Shown: positions 4,556 through 11,202, numbered from the stretch's first letter. The stretch: DNA of 12,350 bases from Spirosoma fluviale (GCA_945906915.1 CAMDSI010000047.1:1-12350), one strand, 5' to 3'. Notes: a model not told the origin generated them from the letters alone. Translations and numbers: made by a program.

Positions 4556-6067
4556 CGCCACCCCCGTCATCTCTTTCGGTTGAGCCACGCCCATCATTTT
4601 CAAGATCGTGGGAGACACATCCCCTAGTTTACCATCGCGAAGCGTAGGTTTGAAGTCATTGTCTACCAAAATACAAGGAACCAAATTTGTCGAATGCGCT
4701 GTATTAGGTGAGCCGTCTTCGTTCATCATCACATCCGCGTTACCGTGGTCAGCGATGATGATAAAGGAATAGCCGTGAGCTAAACCCGCTGTTACTACTG
4801 CCTCGGCGCAAGCGTCGACCGTTTCGACTGCCTTTACTACGGCAGAGAAAACCCCCGTGTGGCCTACCATATCAGGATTAGCGAAGTTCAAGCAGACGAA
4901 GTCTACCTCTTCTTTTTCTAATTCGGGGATCAACGCATCGCGAAGATCTGCGGCAGACATTTCGGGTTGAAGATCGTAGGTGGCGACTTTGGGGGAGTTG
5001 CGTAGGATGTTTTGTTGTCCTGTAAAAAGGGCCTCGCGACCACCGGAGAAGAAGAACGTAACGTGTGGGTATTTTTCGGTTTCGGCGATGCGAATTTGTT
5101 TTTTGCCGGCGCCCTCTAGGACCTCGCCCATGGTCATGGGAAGGTTGGAGTCGTTGAAGATGACGTGGACGTTTTGGAACTCTTTATCGTATTCCGTCAT
5201 CGTCAAGTAGTACAAATTCATTTTGTGCATATTCTCCTCGTGGAAATCACGCTGTGTCAAAGCCTGCGTAATTTCGCGACCACGATCGGTGCGGAAGTTG
5301 AAGCAGATGACGACGTCGCCCTCTTGGATGTTGCCCAGGGGCAAACCAGCGGCATCCGTCATAATAATTGGGTGGATGAATTCGTCCGTTACACCCGCCG
5401 CGTAACTTTCTTCGATGGATTTCAGCACATCAGTTGAAGGATTTCCTTCGCCGTGGACCATGGCTTTGTAGGCCAAAGCTACCCTCTCCCAGCGATTATC
5501 GCGGTCCATCGCGTAGTAACGACCCGTTACTGAGGCGATTTGCGTGTTGGTTTTTAAGGTGTGTTGGTATAAATCGGTCATAAACTTTAGACCTGATTTG
5601 GGATCCGTATCGCGACCATCTGTGAAAGCGTGGACGAAAACTTTGCCCAAACCTGCTTCCGATGCTGTCGAAAGCAAGGATTTCAAGTGCTCGATGTGCG
5701 CGTGAACGCCGCCGTCGGACACGAGGCCCATGAAGTGAACGGACTTGTTGTTGGCTTTAGCATAGTCGAATGCTTTGGCTAATTCAGGCTCTTGGCCCAA
5801 GGTATTTTCTGTGACTGCTTTGTTGATGCGAACGAGGTTTTGGTAGACCACGCGGCCGGCACCTAAGTTCATGTGGCCTACTTCGGAGTTGCCCATTTGG
5901 CCCTCTGGTAAGCCCACTGCTAGGCCGGACGCCTCTAATTTTGAGTGCGCATATTTGCCGTAAAGCGAAGAAATAAATGGCGTTTTGGCCGCGTCGATTG
6001 CGGAAACTTTGGGGTTTGTTGCGATGCCCCAGCCATCTAAGATCATTAAAACTACTTTCTTATCCAT
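4547..6067 (-). CDS. gpmI: 2,3-bisphosphoglycerate-independent phosphoglycerate mutase
   Basis: Interconverts 3- and 2-phosphoglycerate, the step before enolase; cytosolic and Mn-dependent. The length of 506 residues is standard. Alkaline-phosphatase-like metal ligands appear in LDGWG (Asp11), the phosphoserine nucleophile is Ser61 in MGNSEVGHMN, and substrate and metal residues lie in FTDGRDTDP, MDRDNRWER, NFANPDMVGHTG and IIADHGNADVM. The inserted phosphotransferase domain lies between about residues 75 and 310. It ends with the family-like KEMTGVALF. The gene is alone on its strand, with its own candidate promoter and a hairpin terminator overlapping the stop. Downstream lie the densest repeats in the window. 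Confidence 0.98.
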   Translation of the reverse strand: MDKKVVLMILDGWGIATNPKVSAIDAAKTPFISSLYGKYAHSKLEASGLAVGLPEGQMGNSEVGHMNLGAGRVVYQNLVRINKAVTENTLGQEPELAKAFDYAKANNKSVHFMGLVSDGGVHAHIEHLKSLLSTASEAGLGKVFVHAFTDGRDTDPKSGLKFMTDLYQHTLKTNTQIASVTGRYYAMDRDNRWERVALAYKAMVHGEGNPSTDVLKSIEESYAAGVTDEFIHPIIMTDAAGLPLGNIQEGDVVICFNFRTDRGREITQALTQRDFHEENMHKMNLYYLTMTEYDKEFQNVHVIFNDSNLPMTMGEVLEGAGKKQIRIAETEKYPHVTFFFSGGREALFTGQQNILRNSPKVATYDLQPEMSAADLRDALIPELEKEEVDFVCLNFANPDMVGHTGVFSAVVKAVETVDACAEAVVTAGLAHGYSFIIIADHGNADVMMNEDGSPNTAHSTNLVPCILVDNDFKPTLRDGKLGDVSPTILKMMGVAQPKEMTGVALF

Positions 6068-6091
6068 CTTTTATTGTATTACATTTCACCA

Positions 6092-6099
6092 CAAAATTA
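6092..6099 (-). promoter_or_regulatory. Candidate gpmI -7 box
   Basis: The minus strand reads TAATTTTG, an exact TAnnTTTG match, 24 bases before the gpmI start codon. No good TTG is found at the usual upstream distance; the palindrome at 6106-6124 occupies that place. Confidence 0.4.
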
Positions 6100-6105
6100 C
6101 CCATT

Positions 6106-6124
6106 TCTAGGCAATTTGCCTAGA
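6106..6124. promoter_or_regulatory. 19-bp palindrome upstream of gpmI
   Basis: TCTAGGCAA-T-TTGCCTAGA is perfect, with 9-bp arms. It lies just upstream of the gpmI -7 box and contains the stop codon of the truncated Rossmann fragment. Position and symmetry suit an operator for gpmI; it could also be a scar at a deletion junction. Confidence 0.4.
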
Positions 6125-6251
6125 TTCTATGGCTCATTTGTTCTGCCAAAACCTCCTTCACAAACGGCGAACGCAACGCCTCCAGCATCACGCCCTCGCC
6201 CACCATCCCGGTTACCCCGGTCACAATCACTTTGATTTGTGGAATTTCCAT
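6120..6251 (-). pseudogene. 5' remnant of an NAD(P)-binding Rossmann-fold gene
   Basis: This minus-strand frame of 43 codons begins MEIPQIKVIVTGVTGMVGEG and continues MLEALRSPFVKEVL before ending AEQMSHRI-stop. The first beta strand and the TGxxGMVGxG dinucleotide-binding loop are those of the extended short-chain dehydrogenase/NAD-dependent epimerase family, whose members usually exceed 200 residues. Homology seems to stop near KEVL (around 6147), where the family would continue with a second strand and cofactor-binding residues. Everything downstream is missing and the frame runs into the palindrome before gpmI. It is most likely the start of a gene cut by a deletion or rearrangement. Confidence 0.65.
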
Positions 6252-6277
6252 CGTAGAATTGAAAAAATATTAAACCT

Positions 6278-6664
6278 ATGTCAACCTCCCGCCGCGATTT
6301 TATCGCCCTAGCCTCGACCTTGCCCTTTGCGGCAACCTCAGTTAACTCAACGAAAATGACCTTTATACATCATGTTCTTTTTTGGGCCAAAAACCCAACC
6401 TCCACCACCGAAACCGATCAACTCTTCCGCGCCCTCAAAGCTTTAGGAACTCTTCCGATGATCACTTCAGCCCACGTAGGCAAGCCCATCGTCACGGATT
6501 TTGACAAACCTGTAACAGAAGCAAGTTACACCTTTTCGGTGGTCCTAGTTTTCGACAGCGCCGAAAAAGAGAAAGAATACCTCTACCACCCACTTCACAA
6601 GAAGTTCATCGATGAGAACAAGCACCTTTGGGGAAAAGTTCAGGTGATTGATTCGCTTGCGTAG
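6278..6664 (+). CDS. Dabb-domain (stress-responsive alpha/beta barrel) protein with Tat-like leader
   Basis: A 128-residue protein. Residues 1-26 hold a twin-arginine type leader (SRRDFIALAS, then a mild hydrophobic stretch), and the Dabb domain occupies about 27-128. Typical Dabb features are the opening FIHHVLFWAKNP strand, the central SYTFSVVLVFDS strand and the HPLHKKFIDENKHLW helix near the end. Dabb proteins form dimeric ferredoxin-like barrels; some are stress-induced and some catalyse cyclisations, so no reaction is assigned. A start at Met27 would give a cytosolic protein of ordinary single-domain size, but the RRDF motif supports the longer form. The final codons and the TAG stop lie inside the first hairpin of array 4. 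Codons end in C far more than in eno. Confidence 0.82.
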   Translation: MSTSRRDFIALASTLPFAATSVNSTKMTFIHHVLFWAKNPTSTTETDQLFRALKALGTLPMITSAHVGKPIVTDFDKPVTEASYTFSVVLVFDSAEKEKEYLYHPLHKKFIDENKHLWGKVQVIDSLA

Positions 6665-6745
6665 CAAGTCGCTTCGACGCAGTCGAAGTCATCGCTCTGC
6701 GATTTAGTCACGACTTTGTCGTTTAGTCGTCCTGCGGACTTAGTC
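6656..6745 (-). repeat. GACTAA triloop-hairpin array 4 (5 units)
   Basis: GACTAA reads on the minus strand (as TTAGTC at 6704, 6723 and 6740 on plus). Hairpins on plus coordinates are CTTGC-GTA-GCAAG (6656-6668), CTTCGAC-GCA-GTCGAAG (6672-6688), ATCGC-TCT-GCGAT (6691-6703), ACGAC-TTT-GTCGT (6710-6722) and GTCC-TGC-GGAC (6729-6739). It fills the space between the convergent Dabb and coiled-coil genes and includes the Dabb stop codon. Units near the Dabb gene have lost the full spacer. Confidence 0.85.
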
Positions 6746-6751
6746 AGTGGA

Positions 6752-7177
6752 TTATTTTTTGATCAGCATCAGAACGATGCCTATTGTGATGGACATTTGA
6801 CCGACCCAGAAAATAAACATCCATTTCAAATTGTCGGCTTTGAATTCAGAAATTGAATTTTCAAGTTTATTGATTTTTTCGGAGAGTTTTGTTTCTAATT
6901 TGTTTGTTCTATCAATACTATTTGAATCTATTTGATTCATTTTTTCAAAGAGACTTATTCCTAAGTTATTTGTTCGATCAATGCTATTTAAATCTAGAGT
7001 ATTGATTTTTTCGGTGATTCCGAAAAGTTTTTGATCCAAGTATTCTTTTGTCACCAGATTTTCAAATCGGAGATCTTGCAGTTCGTGAATACTCGATACA
7101 AAGTCCATTGCGTCGGTGTCGTTTAGGTGCAATTTAGCACGAGCTAAATCGTATAATTTGATGTTTAGTGGTTGCAT
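6752..7177 (-). CDS. Coiled-coil protein with C-terminal membrane anchor
   Basis: A 141-residue protein with no assigned function. Residues 1-45 form a mostly helical, charged head. Residues 46-116 form a coiled coil with two 22-residue tandem repeats (61-82 and 83-104, shared core NSIDRTN) and many Leu/Ile at heptad spacing. Residues 117-138 are one hydrophobic helix (LKWMFIFWVGQMSITIGIVL), followed by the tail IKK. The arrangement resembles small DUF1640/Bdr-like coiled-coil proteins (head, VTKEYLDQKL-type linker, coil, LKWM anchor), a resemblance from memory only. It would be anchored by its C-terminus with the coil in the cytoplasm. It has its own candidate promoter. The coding strand is AT-rich, unlike its neighbours. 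Confidence 0.75.
   Translation of the reverse strand: MQPLNIKLYDLARAKLHLNDTDAMDFVSSIHELQDLRFENLVTKEYLDQKLFGITEKINTLDLNSIDRTNNLGISLFEKMNQIDSNSIDRTNKLETKLSEKINKLENSISEFKADNLKWMFIFWVGQMSITIGIVLMLIKK
6866..6997 (-). repeat. Two 66-bp in-frame tandem repeats
   Basis: They encode residues 61-82 and 83-104 of the coiled-coil protein. The seven-residue core NSIDRTN is identical, followed by diverged but aligned segments ending EKMNQ and EKINK. A partial third copy (GITEKINT) precedes them. Length variation among strains would be expected. Confidence 0.8.
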
Positions 7178-7180
7178 GGA

Positions 7181-7210
7181 TAAATGTAGGCTTATTTAGC
7201 GGTTTAGCAA
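7181..7210 (-). promoter_or_regulatory. Candidate promoter of the coiled-coil gene, possibly leaderless
   Basis: On the minus strand, TTG (7210-7208) is followed after 19 bases by TACATTTA (7188-7181), close to the Bacteroidota TTTG/TAnnTTTG pattern. The box ends only 3 bases before the ATG at 7177, so transcription would begin at or very near the start codon. Confidence 0.4.
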
Positions 7211-7226
7211 CTTTAAAAACTGATAA

Positions 7227-7309
7227 TTCTCCGCAGGAGAAAGTCGTCACTTTGTGACTCAGTCGACTACGTCTTAGTCGCTGCTTTGCAGCTTAGTTAC
7301 CCTGCGGAT
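7227..7309 (-). repeat. GACTAA triloop-hairpin array 5 (5 units, partly decayed)
   Basis: The orientation is minus. Plus coordinates: TTCTCC-GCA-GGAGAA (7227-7241), GTCAC-TTT-GTGAC (7246-7258), the weak GAC-TAC-GTC (7265-7273), GCTGC-TTT-GCAGC (7280-7292) and the imperfect ACCC-TGC-GGAT (7299-7309). Spacers are TCAGTC, TTAGTC (7274) and TTAGTT, so the array looks older than array 1. It lies 3' of the TVP38-like gene and upstream of the coiled-coil gene. Confidence 0.75.
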
Positions 7310-7343
7310 TTGGACTTTGAACTTTGGACTTTGAATTTTGACA
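7309..7343 (-). repeat. Heptamer tandem repeat (minus strand CAAAGTT type)
   Basis: Five 7-bp units read on plus as TTTGGAC, TTTGAAC, TTTGGAC, TTTGAAT and TTTGACA. The last one overlaps the TTGACA arm of palindromic copy B, so the repeats abut or share sequence. Confidence 0.75.
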
Positions 7344-7376
7344 AAAACTGTCAATTCCTCAAAAAACCATTTATAC
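7338..7376 (-). repeat. ATTGACA palindromic element, copy B (one arm truncated)
   Basis: On the minus strand it reads GTATAAATGGTTTTTTG, then AGGA, then ATTGACA-GTTTT-TGTCAA, after which the second outer arm is replaced by the heptamer repeat. The left half is nearly identical to copy A, including flank similar to TGAAATG-GT about 20 bases further out. It lies 3' of the TVP38-like gene. Nothing else is seen between 7377 and 7425. Confidence 0.7.
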
Positions 7377-7425
7377 TTTTCAACGCATTTCATCACAATA
7401 GTGCCATAAAAGCCCCGAAACGCAC

Positions 7426-8073
7426 TTATCGCATTGAACGGCGCCCTAAAAGATACATCCCCACTGCGGAAACGATCAATAGCAGCACAGAAACCACATC
7501 TTGCCAGCGCAATAACTCGGGGCGTGCAAACAATAATGCCCACGAAGAGGCGGAGATCCCCGTAAAGACCGCTAAGAACGTTCTTGGTAACATTCCCAAA
7601 GTTCCAGCAGTAATAAAGGCGCGGAACGGAACGCCTACAAAGGCCATGATGGCGTTTGTGATGGCGAATGGGAAAATTGGAGAAAGCCGTGCGAGGAACA
7701 CCCAAGAAAAGGAGGAAGACCGCACGTTCGCTAGGAAACTAGAAGGAACGCGCGACAGCAAAGCTGTCGCGCCGAATTTTTTGGCGAGAAAATAACCCAA
7801 AGCCGAAGCCGCCGAGTAGGCCAAAATCAACGGCAATAGCCCCGAAAAGCCATAAACGTAGCCCGTAAACAGGGCAAAAAACGTTGTAGGACACAGGGCC
7901 AGGCCCATAATCAAAGCTGCGCAAATCCAAAAAACTACCGACCCCAGCAGAGAAAACGTCGTAAAAAACGTAGGATTAGCCAGCGCATAGTAGCCCAAAA
8001 AGCCAGACGCCAGCAAGGGCAATAGGCCCATCCAAACGAGGTAGAGCGTTTCGTAAACGAGTTTTTTGTTCAT
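7426..8073 (-). CDS. TVP38/TMEM64 (VTT domain) family membrane protein
   Basis: A 215-residue multi-pass inner-membrane protein. Hydrophobic helices lie at about residues 10-30, 42-63, 70-95, 135-160 and 185-207. The VTT/DedA-type core has a re-entrant-looking LCPTTFFALFTGYVYGFSGLLPL segment, a small-residue-rich helix with SAASALGYFLAKKFG, and the FLARLSPIFPFAITNAIMAFVGVPF region with a conserved Arg-x-x-Pro. Related proteins are thought to move or scramble lipids; the substrate here is unknown. The frame also opens at a TTG at 8097, but the ATG at 8073 gives the usual Lys-rich start (MNKKLVYE). It is divergent from hisH over 56 bases. A hairpin array and two other repeats follow its stop. 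Confidence 0.87.
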   Translation of the reverse strand: MNKKLVYETLYLVWMGLLPLLASGFLGYYALANPTFFTTFSLLGSVVFWICAALIMGLALCPTTFFALFTGYVYGFSGLLPLILAYSAASALGYFLAKKFGATALLSRVPSSFLANVRSSSFSWVFLARLSPIFPFAITNAIMAFVGVPFRAFITAGTLGMLPRTFLAVFTGISASSWALLFARPELLRWQDVVSVLLLIVSAVGMYLLGRRSMR

Positions 8074-8105
8074 AAAAGGGCCCCGCAAAGGGGGCAATTA
8101 TCCCC

Positions 8106-8122
8106 CAAAGTTAATACCTTTG
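8106..8122. promoter_or_regulatory. Back-to-back -7 boxes between TVP38-like gene and hisH
   Basis: The plus strand has TACCTTTG (8115-8122) and the minus strand TAACTTTG (8113-8106), both exact TAnnTTTG matches only 1 base apart. The plus box ends 7 bases before the hisH ATG at 8130, implying a leaderless or nearly leaderless his transcript. Neither has a clear TTTG at -33. A GGGGG-CAATTAT-CCCCC inverted repeat (8090-8106) adjoins the boxes and could be an operator. Confidence 0.4.
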
Positions 8123-8129
8123 TACGCTT

Positions 8130-8717
8130 ATGGAAATTGCGATCATAAAATACAATGCGGGGAATGTGGCGTCGGTGATGTACGCGTTGGATCGTATTGG
8201 TCAAAAATACCAACTGACAGATGACCATGAGCAGGTTAAAAAGGCCGACAAAGTGATTTTTCCGGGGGTGGGCGAGGCGAGTACGGCGATGGCTTATTTG
8301 AAAGAAAAGGGCCTTGACACATTGATAAAGGGGTTGAAGCAGCCGGTTTTGGCGACCTGCATCGGAATGCAATTGTTGTGCAAGCACTCGGAAGAGGGAA
8401 ACACAGATTGCATTGGGGTGTTTGACGTGGAGGTGAAGAAGTTCATTAGTAAAGATTTGAAAATTCCACACGTGGGGTGGAATTCGATCGAGCAAAAAGG
8501 CGACAACCCTTTGATGAAAGGACTGAAAGAAGAAGAGTTCGTCTATTTCGTACACTCCTTTTATGCGCCAGTAAACGCTTATACGACAGCGGTTTGTGAG
8601 TACGAGCAGCCGTTTTCGGCGATGTTACAAAAGGATAATTTTTATGCCGCGCAGTTTCACGCGGAGATCAGTGGAAAGGCTGGCGAACAGATTTTGAAAA
8701 ATTTCTTAGCACTCTAA
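8130..8717 (+). CDS. hisH: Imidazole glycerol phosphate synthase, glutaminase subunit
   Basis: Class I glutamine amidotransferase that releases ammonia from glutamine and passes it to HisF in histidine biosynthesis. Its 195 residues are standard. The triad is visible: Cys77 in ATCIGMQLL (nucleophile elbow), His177 and Glu179 in QFHAEISGKAG. The usual QFHPE has Ala instead of Pro here, which should leave the triad intact. The FPGVGEAS segment forms the oxyanion-side loop. First gene of the his cluster in this window. hisG, hisD, hisC and hisB are not here and no his leader peptide is visible. The stop is separated from hisA by a single base. Confidence 0.96.
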   Translation: MEIAIIKYNAGNVASVMYALDRIGQKYQLTDDHEQVKKADKVIFPGVGEASTAMAYLKEKGLDTLIKGLKQPVLATCIGMQLLCKHSEEGNTDCIGVFDVEVKKFISKDLKIPHVGWNSIEQKGDNPLMKGLKEEEFVYFVHSFYAPVNAYTTAVCEYEQPFSAMLQKDNFYAAQFHAEISGKAGEQILKNFLAL

Positions 8718-8718
8718 T

Positions 8719-9447
8719 ATGTTTCAACTAATTCCGGCAATCGATCTGATAAATGGGCAATGCGTGCGATTGACTCAGGGGGATTATGGCCAAAAAACGG
8801 TCTATTCCGAAGACCCTTTGGAGATCGCCAAAGCCTTTGAAGGGGCCGGAATTCAGCGTTTGCACTTAGTGGATTTGGATGGGGCGAAGGCGAAGATGAT
8901 TGTGAATGCGGCGGTTTTGGAACGAATTGCGTCGAATACGTCGCTGCATATTGATTTTGGCGGCGGGGTTCAGTCCGATGAGATGATTGATACGGCTTTT
9001 TCTGCGGGTGCCGCGCAGATTACCGCCGGCAGTATTGCCGTGCGTAATCCTGCGCTGGTCTGCGAATGGTTGCAGAAGTATGGGTCGGAGAAGATTATTT
9101 TGGGGGCGGATGCGCAGAATGAGATGATTGCGGTTTCGGGCTGGCAGGAGAATTCGAATATTTCGATTTTTGATTTTTTGGAAGATTATACCTCGAAAGG
9201 CGCGAAGTATGTGATTTCGACGGATGTCGCCAAAGATGGTTTGTTGCAAGGCCCCAGCTTCGATTTATATGAAAAAATTCAGGCTTCGAGCCCGTCGCTG
9301 AGCGTCATTGCGAGCGGTGGGGTGGCTTGTATGGAGGATTTAGTGCGCTTGCGGGAGATGAATTTGTTTGGGGTGATTGTGGGGAAAGCGTTTTATGAGG
9401 GTCGGATTAGTTTAGCTGATTTGGCCAAATTTTCAGCATCATGTTAA
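8719..9447 (+). CDS. hisA: ProFAR isomerase (1-(5-phosphoribosyl)-5-[(5-phosphoribosylamino)methylideneamino]imidazole-4-carboxamide isomerase)
   Basis: Isomerises ProFAR to PRFAR, the substrate of HisH-HisF. It is a 242-residue (beta/alpha)8 barrel. The catalytic acids are Asp9 in PAIDLINGQCVRL and the Asp of ILGADAQNE, near residue 128. Phosphate-binding loops are DFGGGVQ and ASGGVACMEDL. The internal half-barrel repeat typical of HisA and HisF is present, with STDVAKDGLLQGPS in the second half. The last 7 bases overlap hisF, so translation is probably coupled. Codons often end in G (GCG, GGG, TTG), as in hisH. Confidence 0.96.
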   Translation: MFQLIPAIDLINGQCVRLTQGDYGQKTVYSEDPLEIAKAFEGAGIQRLHLVDLDGAKAKMIVNAAVLERIASNTSLHIDFGGGVQSDEMIDTAFSAGAAQITAGSIAVRNPALVCEWLQKYGSEKIILGADAQNEMIAVSGWQENSNISIFDFLEDYTSKGAKYVISTDVAKDGLLQGPSFDLYEKIQASSPSLSVIASGGVACMEDLVRLREMNLFGVIVGKAFYEGRISLADLAKFSASC

Positions 9448-10202
9448 CAAAGCGCATCATACCTTGTCTAGATATTAAAGAAGGGCGGACTGTGAAAGGG
9501 ACGAACTTTGTAGACTTGCGCGACGCCGGAGATCCGGTGGAGTTGGGGGCACTTTATGCGCAGCAGGGGGCGGATGAGCTGGTTTTTTTAGATATTACGG
9601 CGACGGTTGATGACCGGAAGACGTTGGTGAATTTAGTGCGTGAAGTCGCTCGGCACGTGAATATTCCTTTTACCGTGGGCGGCGGAATTTCGTCCATTGC
9701 TGACGTATCGGCGTTGTTGAACGCCGGCGCGGACAAAGTGTCCATCAACTCGTCTGCGGTGCGCCGGCCAGAGCTGGTGGATGAACTGGCTTTGGCTTTT
9801 GGCTCCCAATGCATCATTGTCGCGATCGACACACGCTTTGAACCCGCCGCGGGCCTGGACTTCGTCCACACCCACGGCGGCAGACGCATCACCGAACTAA
9901 AAACCCTCGAATGGGCCCGCGAAGTAGAAAACCGCGGCGCCGGCGAAATATTATTAACCTCGATGGACGCGGATGGAACGAAAGCAGGCTTCGCCTGTGA
10001 TTTAACCGCACTCATATCCTCAGCAGCCTCCATTCCCATTATTGCCTCTGGCGGAGCGGGAACGATGGAACATTTTACCGAAGTATTCACGACCGGCAAA
10101 GCAGACGCAGGCCTCGCCGCGAGTATATTTCACTTTAAAGAAATTGAAATTTTGGCATTGAAGAATTACCTTGCATCCCAAGGCATCCCGATGCGCATTT
10201 AA
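9441..10202 (+). CDS. hisF: Imidazole glycerol phosphate synthase, cyclase subunit
   Basis: Uses ammonia from HisH to convert PRFAR to imidazole glycerol phosphate and AICAR. The 253-residue barrel starts MLTKRIIPCLDIKEGRTVKG, with catalytic Asp11 and the second catalytic Asp in IIVAIDTRF (about residue 130). Phosphate loops are TVGGGISS and ASGGAGTMEHF. It overlaps hisA by 7 bases and precedes hisIE by 7. Codon choice changes sharply inside the gene. Of codons 1-50, 20 end in G and 7 in C; of the 50 codons from 129 onward, 6 end in G and 28 in C. The protein shows no break at that point, so the gene is intact whatever the cause. Confidence 0.97.
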   Translation: MLTKRIIPCLDIKEGRTVKGTNFVDLRDAGDPVELGALYAQQGADELVFLDITATVDDRKTLVNLVREVARHVNIPFTVGGGISSIADVSALLNAGADKVSINSSAVRRPELVDELALAFGSQCIIVAIDTRFEPAAGLDFVHTHGGRRITELKTLEWAREVENRGAGEILLTSMDADGTKAGFACDLTALISSAASIPIIASGGAGTMEHFTEVFTTGKADAGLAASIFHFKEIEILALKNYLASQGIPMRI

Positions 10203-10209
10203 CAGAAAT

Positions 10210-10809
10210 ATGTCCAAGCAACCCGATTTTTCCAAAGGCCTCGTGCCCGCCATCATCCAAGATGCCAGCACCCGTACCGTTTTGATGTTAGGCTACATGA
10301 ATGAGGAAGCCTATGCGAAGACCGTTGCTGAGTCTCGCGTGACCTTTTTCAGCCGCTCGAAGAACCGTCTTTGGACTAAAGGCGAAGAATCAGGCAACTT
10401 CCTAGATGTAGTCAGCCTTTCGATTGATTGCGACGCAGACACAATTTTAATTCAGGCCAAACCTGCCGGCCCCACTTGCCACACCGGAGCAGATACCTGT
10501 TTCGATGAGTCAAACGCGGACAACGCCGCTTGGTTAGATCAATTAAAACATGTTATCCGTAGCCGCAAAGACGCATCTTCTTCCTCTTCTTATACAGCCT
10601 CTCTATTTCAATTAGGCACTCATAAGATTGCCCAAAAAGTAGGAGAAGAGGCCGTCGAGCTCGTTATTGAAGCTTTAATGCAAAACGATGAGCTCTTCAA
10701 AGGAGAAGCGGCGGATTTAATTTTCCACCTATTAGTCTTATTAGAAGACCGCGGAATCGATTTAAGCGAAATCATCGCCGTTCTTCAATCTCGTCACGCT
10801 GCTAAATAA
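10210..10809 (+). CDS. hisIE: Bifunctional phosphoribosyl-AMP cyclohydrolase / phosphoribosyl-ATP pyrophosphatase
   Basis: Fused enzyme for steps 2 and 3 of histidine synthesis, 199 residues. The HisI part (about 1-110) has the family segments FFSRSKNRLWTKGEESGNF, the metal-binding DCDADT and the zinc ligands in GPTCHTGADTCF. The HisE part (about 115-199) is a helical pyrophosphatase with the acidic motif GEEAVELVIEAL and later EAADLIFHLLVLLEDRG. The frame is open from an ATG at 10171, inside hisF, but the ATG at 10210 lies 7 bases after the hisF stop and gives the normal N-terminus. C-ending codons continue from the second half of hisF. The next gene starts 6 bases after the stop. Confidence 0.95.
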   Translation: MSKQPDFSKGLVPAIIQDASTRTVLMLGYMNEEAYAKTVAESRVTFFSRSKNRLWTKGEESGNFLDVVSLSIDCDADTILIQAKPAGPTCHTGADTCFDESNADNAAWLDQLKHVIRSRKDASSSSSYTASLFQLGTHKIAQKVGEEAVELVIEALMQNDELFKGEAADLIFHLLVLLEDRGIDLSEIIAVLQSRHAAK

Positions 10810-10815
10810 ATTATT

Positions 10816-11154
10816 ATGATAGGATTCATCATTCGTTACATCATTATCGCTGGGGTCGTATTAGTAATCCCGCGTTATTTAAAGGGAATAACGGTAGACG
10901 GTTATACGACTGCTTTGTTGGTCGCATTAGCGATGGGTTTTGTGAATTCTTTTATCAAGCCGGTGCTGAAGATCATTAGCTTCCCTATTACTTTTGTGAC
11001 TTTAGGGTTATTTTCCTTAGTGATCTCTGTAGGCCTAGTCTATCTAGTCGCTGCCTATGTGCCAGGATTTGCGGTAACTGGGTTTATTGCACCGTTGATT
11101 TTTAGCTTTCTTGTGTCGCTGTCCACTTCTTTTGTGGGGTTATTCACGAAATAA
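10816..11154 (+). CDS. Phage holin family 4 (YvlD-like) membrane protein
   Basis: A 112-residue integral membrane protein with four hydrophobic helices (about 3-19, 31-48, 54-80 and 87-109) and the typical early YLKGITVDGYTTALLVALAMGFVNSFIKPVLKI stretch, shown here by its GFVNSFIKP core. Despite the name, chromosomal members of this family are not known to be holins and their role is unclear. It starts 6 bases after hisIE, so it is probably read from the his transcript, but nothing ties it to histidine synthesis. It ends the plus-strand operon; palindromic copy C follows 49 bases later and no classic terminator is visible. Confidence 0.83.
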   Translation: MIGFIIRYIIIAGVVLVIPRYLKGITVDGYTTALLVALAMGFVNSFIKPVLKIISFPITFVTLGLFSLVISVGLVYLVAAYVPGFAVTGFIAPLIFSFLVSLSTSFVGLFTK

Positions 11155-11202
11155 GGCTCTGGGGCTAGTTTTTGCGATATTTTGGCGACGCGTGTAGCTA
11201 GC

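Noticed and set aside
7274..7705. Minus-strand frame of 143 codons overlapping the TVP38-like gene
   Set aside because: It lies in another frame of the same strand, and its 5' part is a shadow of the TVP38-like gene. The remainder translates the heptamers (SPKFKVQ), a common artefact of this repeat.
7286..7795. Plus-strand frame of 169 codons
   Set aside because: It crosses array 5, the heptamer repeats and palindromic copy B, then runs antisense through the TVP38-like gene. The TVP38 frame has clear membrane helices.
9554..10099. Long minus-strand frame of 181 codons
   Set aside because: Shadow of hisF, which has all family motifs; no upstream signals of its own.
10171..10209. Earlier ATG for hisIE
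   Set aside because: It lies inside hisF and adds 13 residues not typical of HisI; the ATG at 10210 fits operon spacing.
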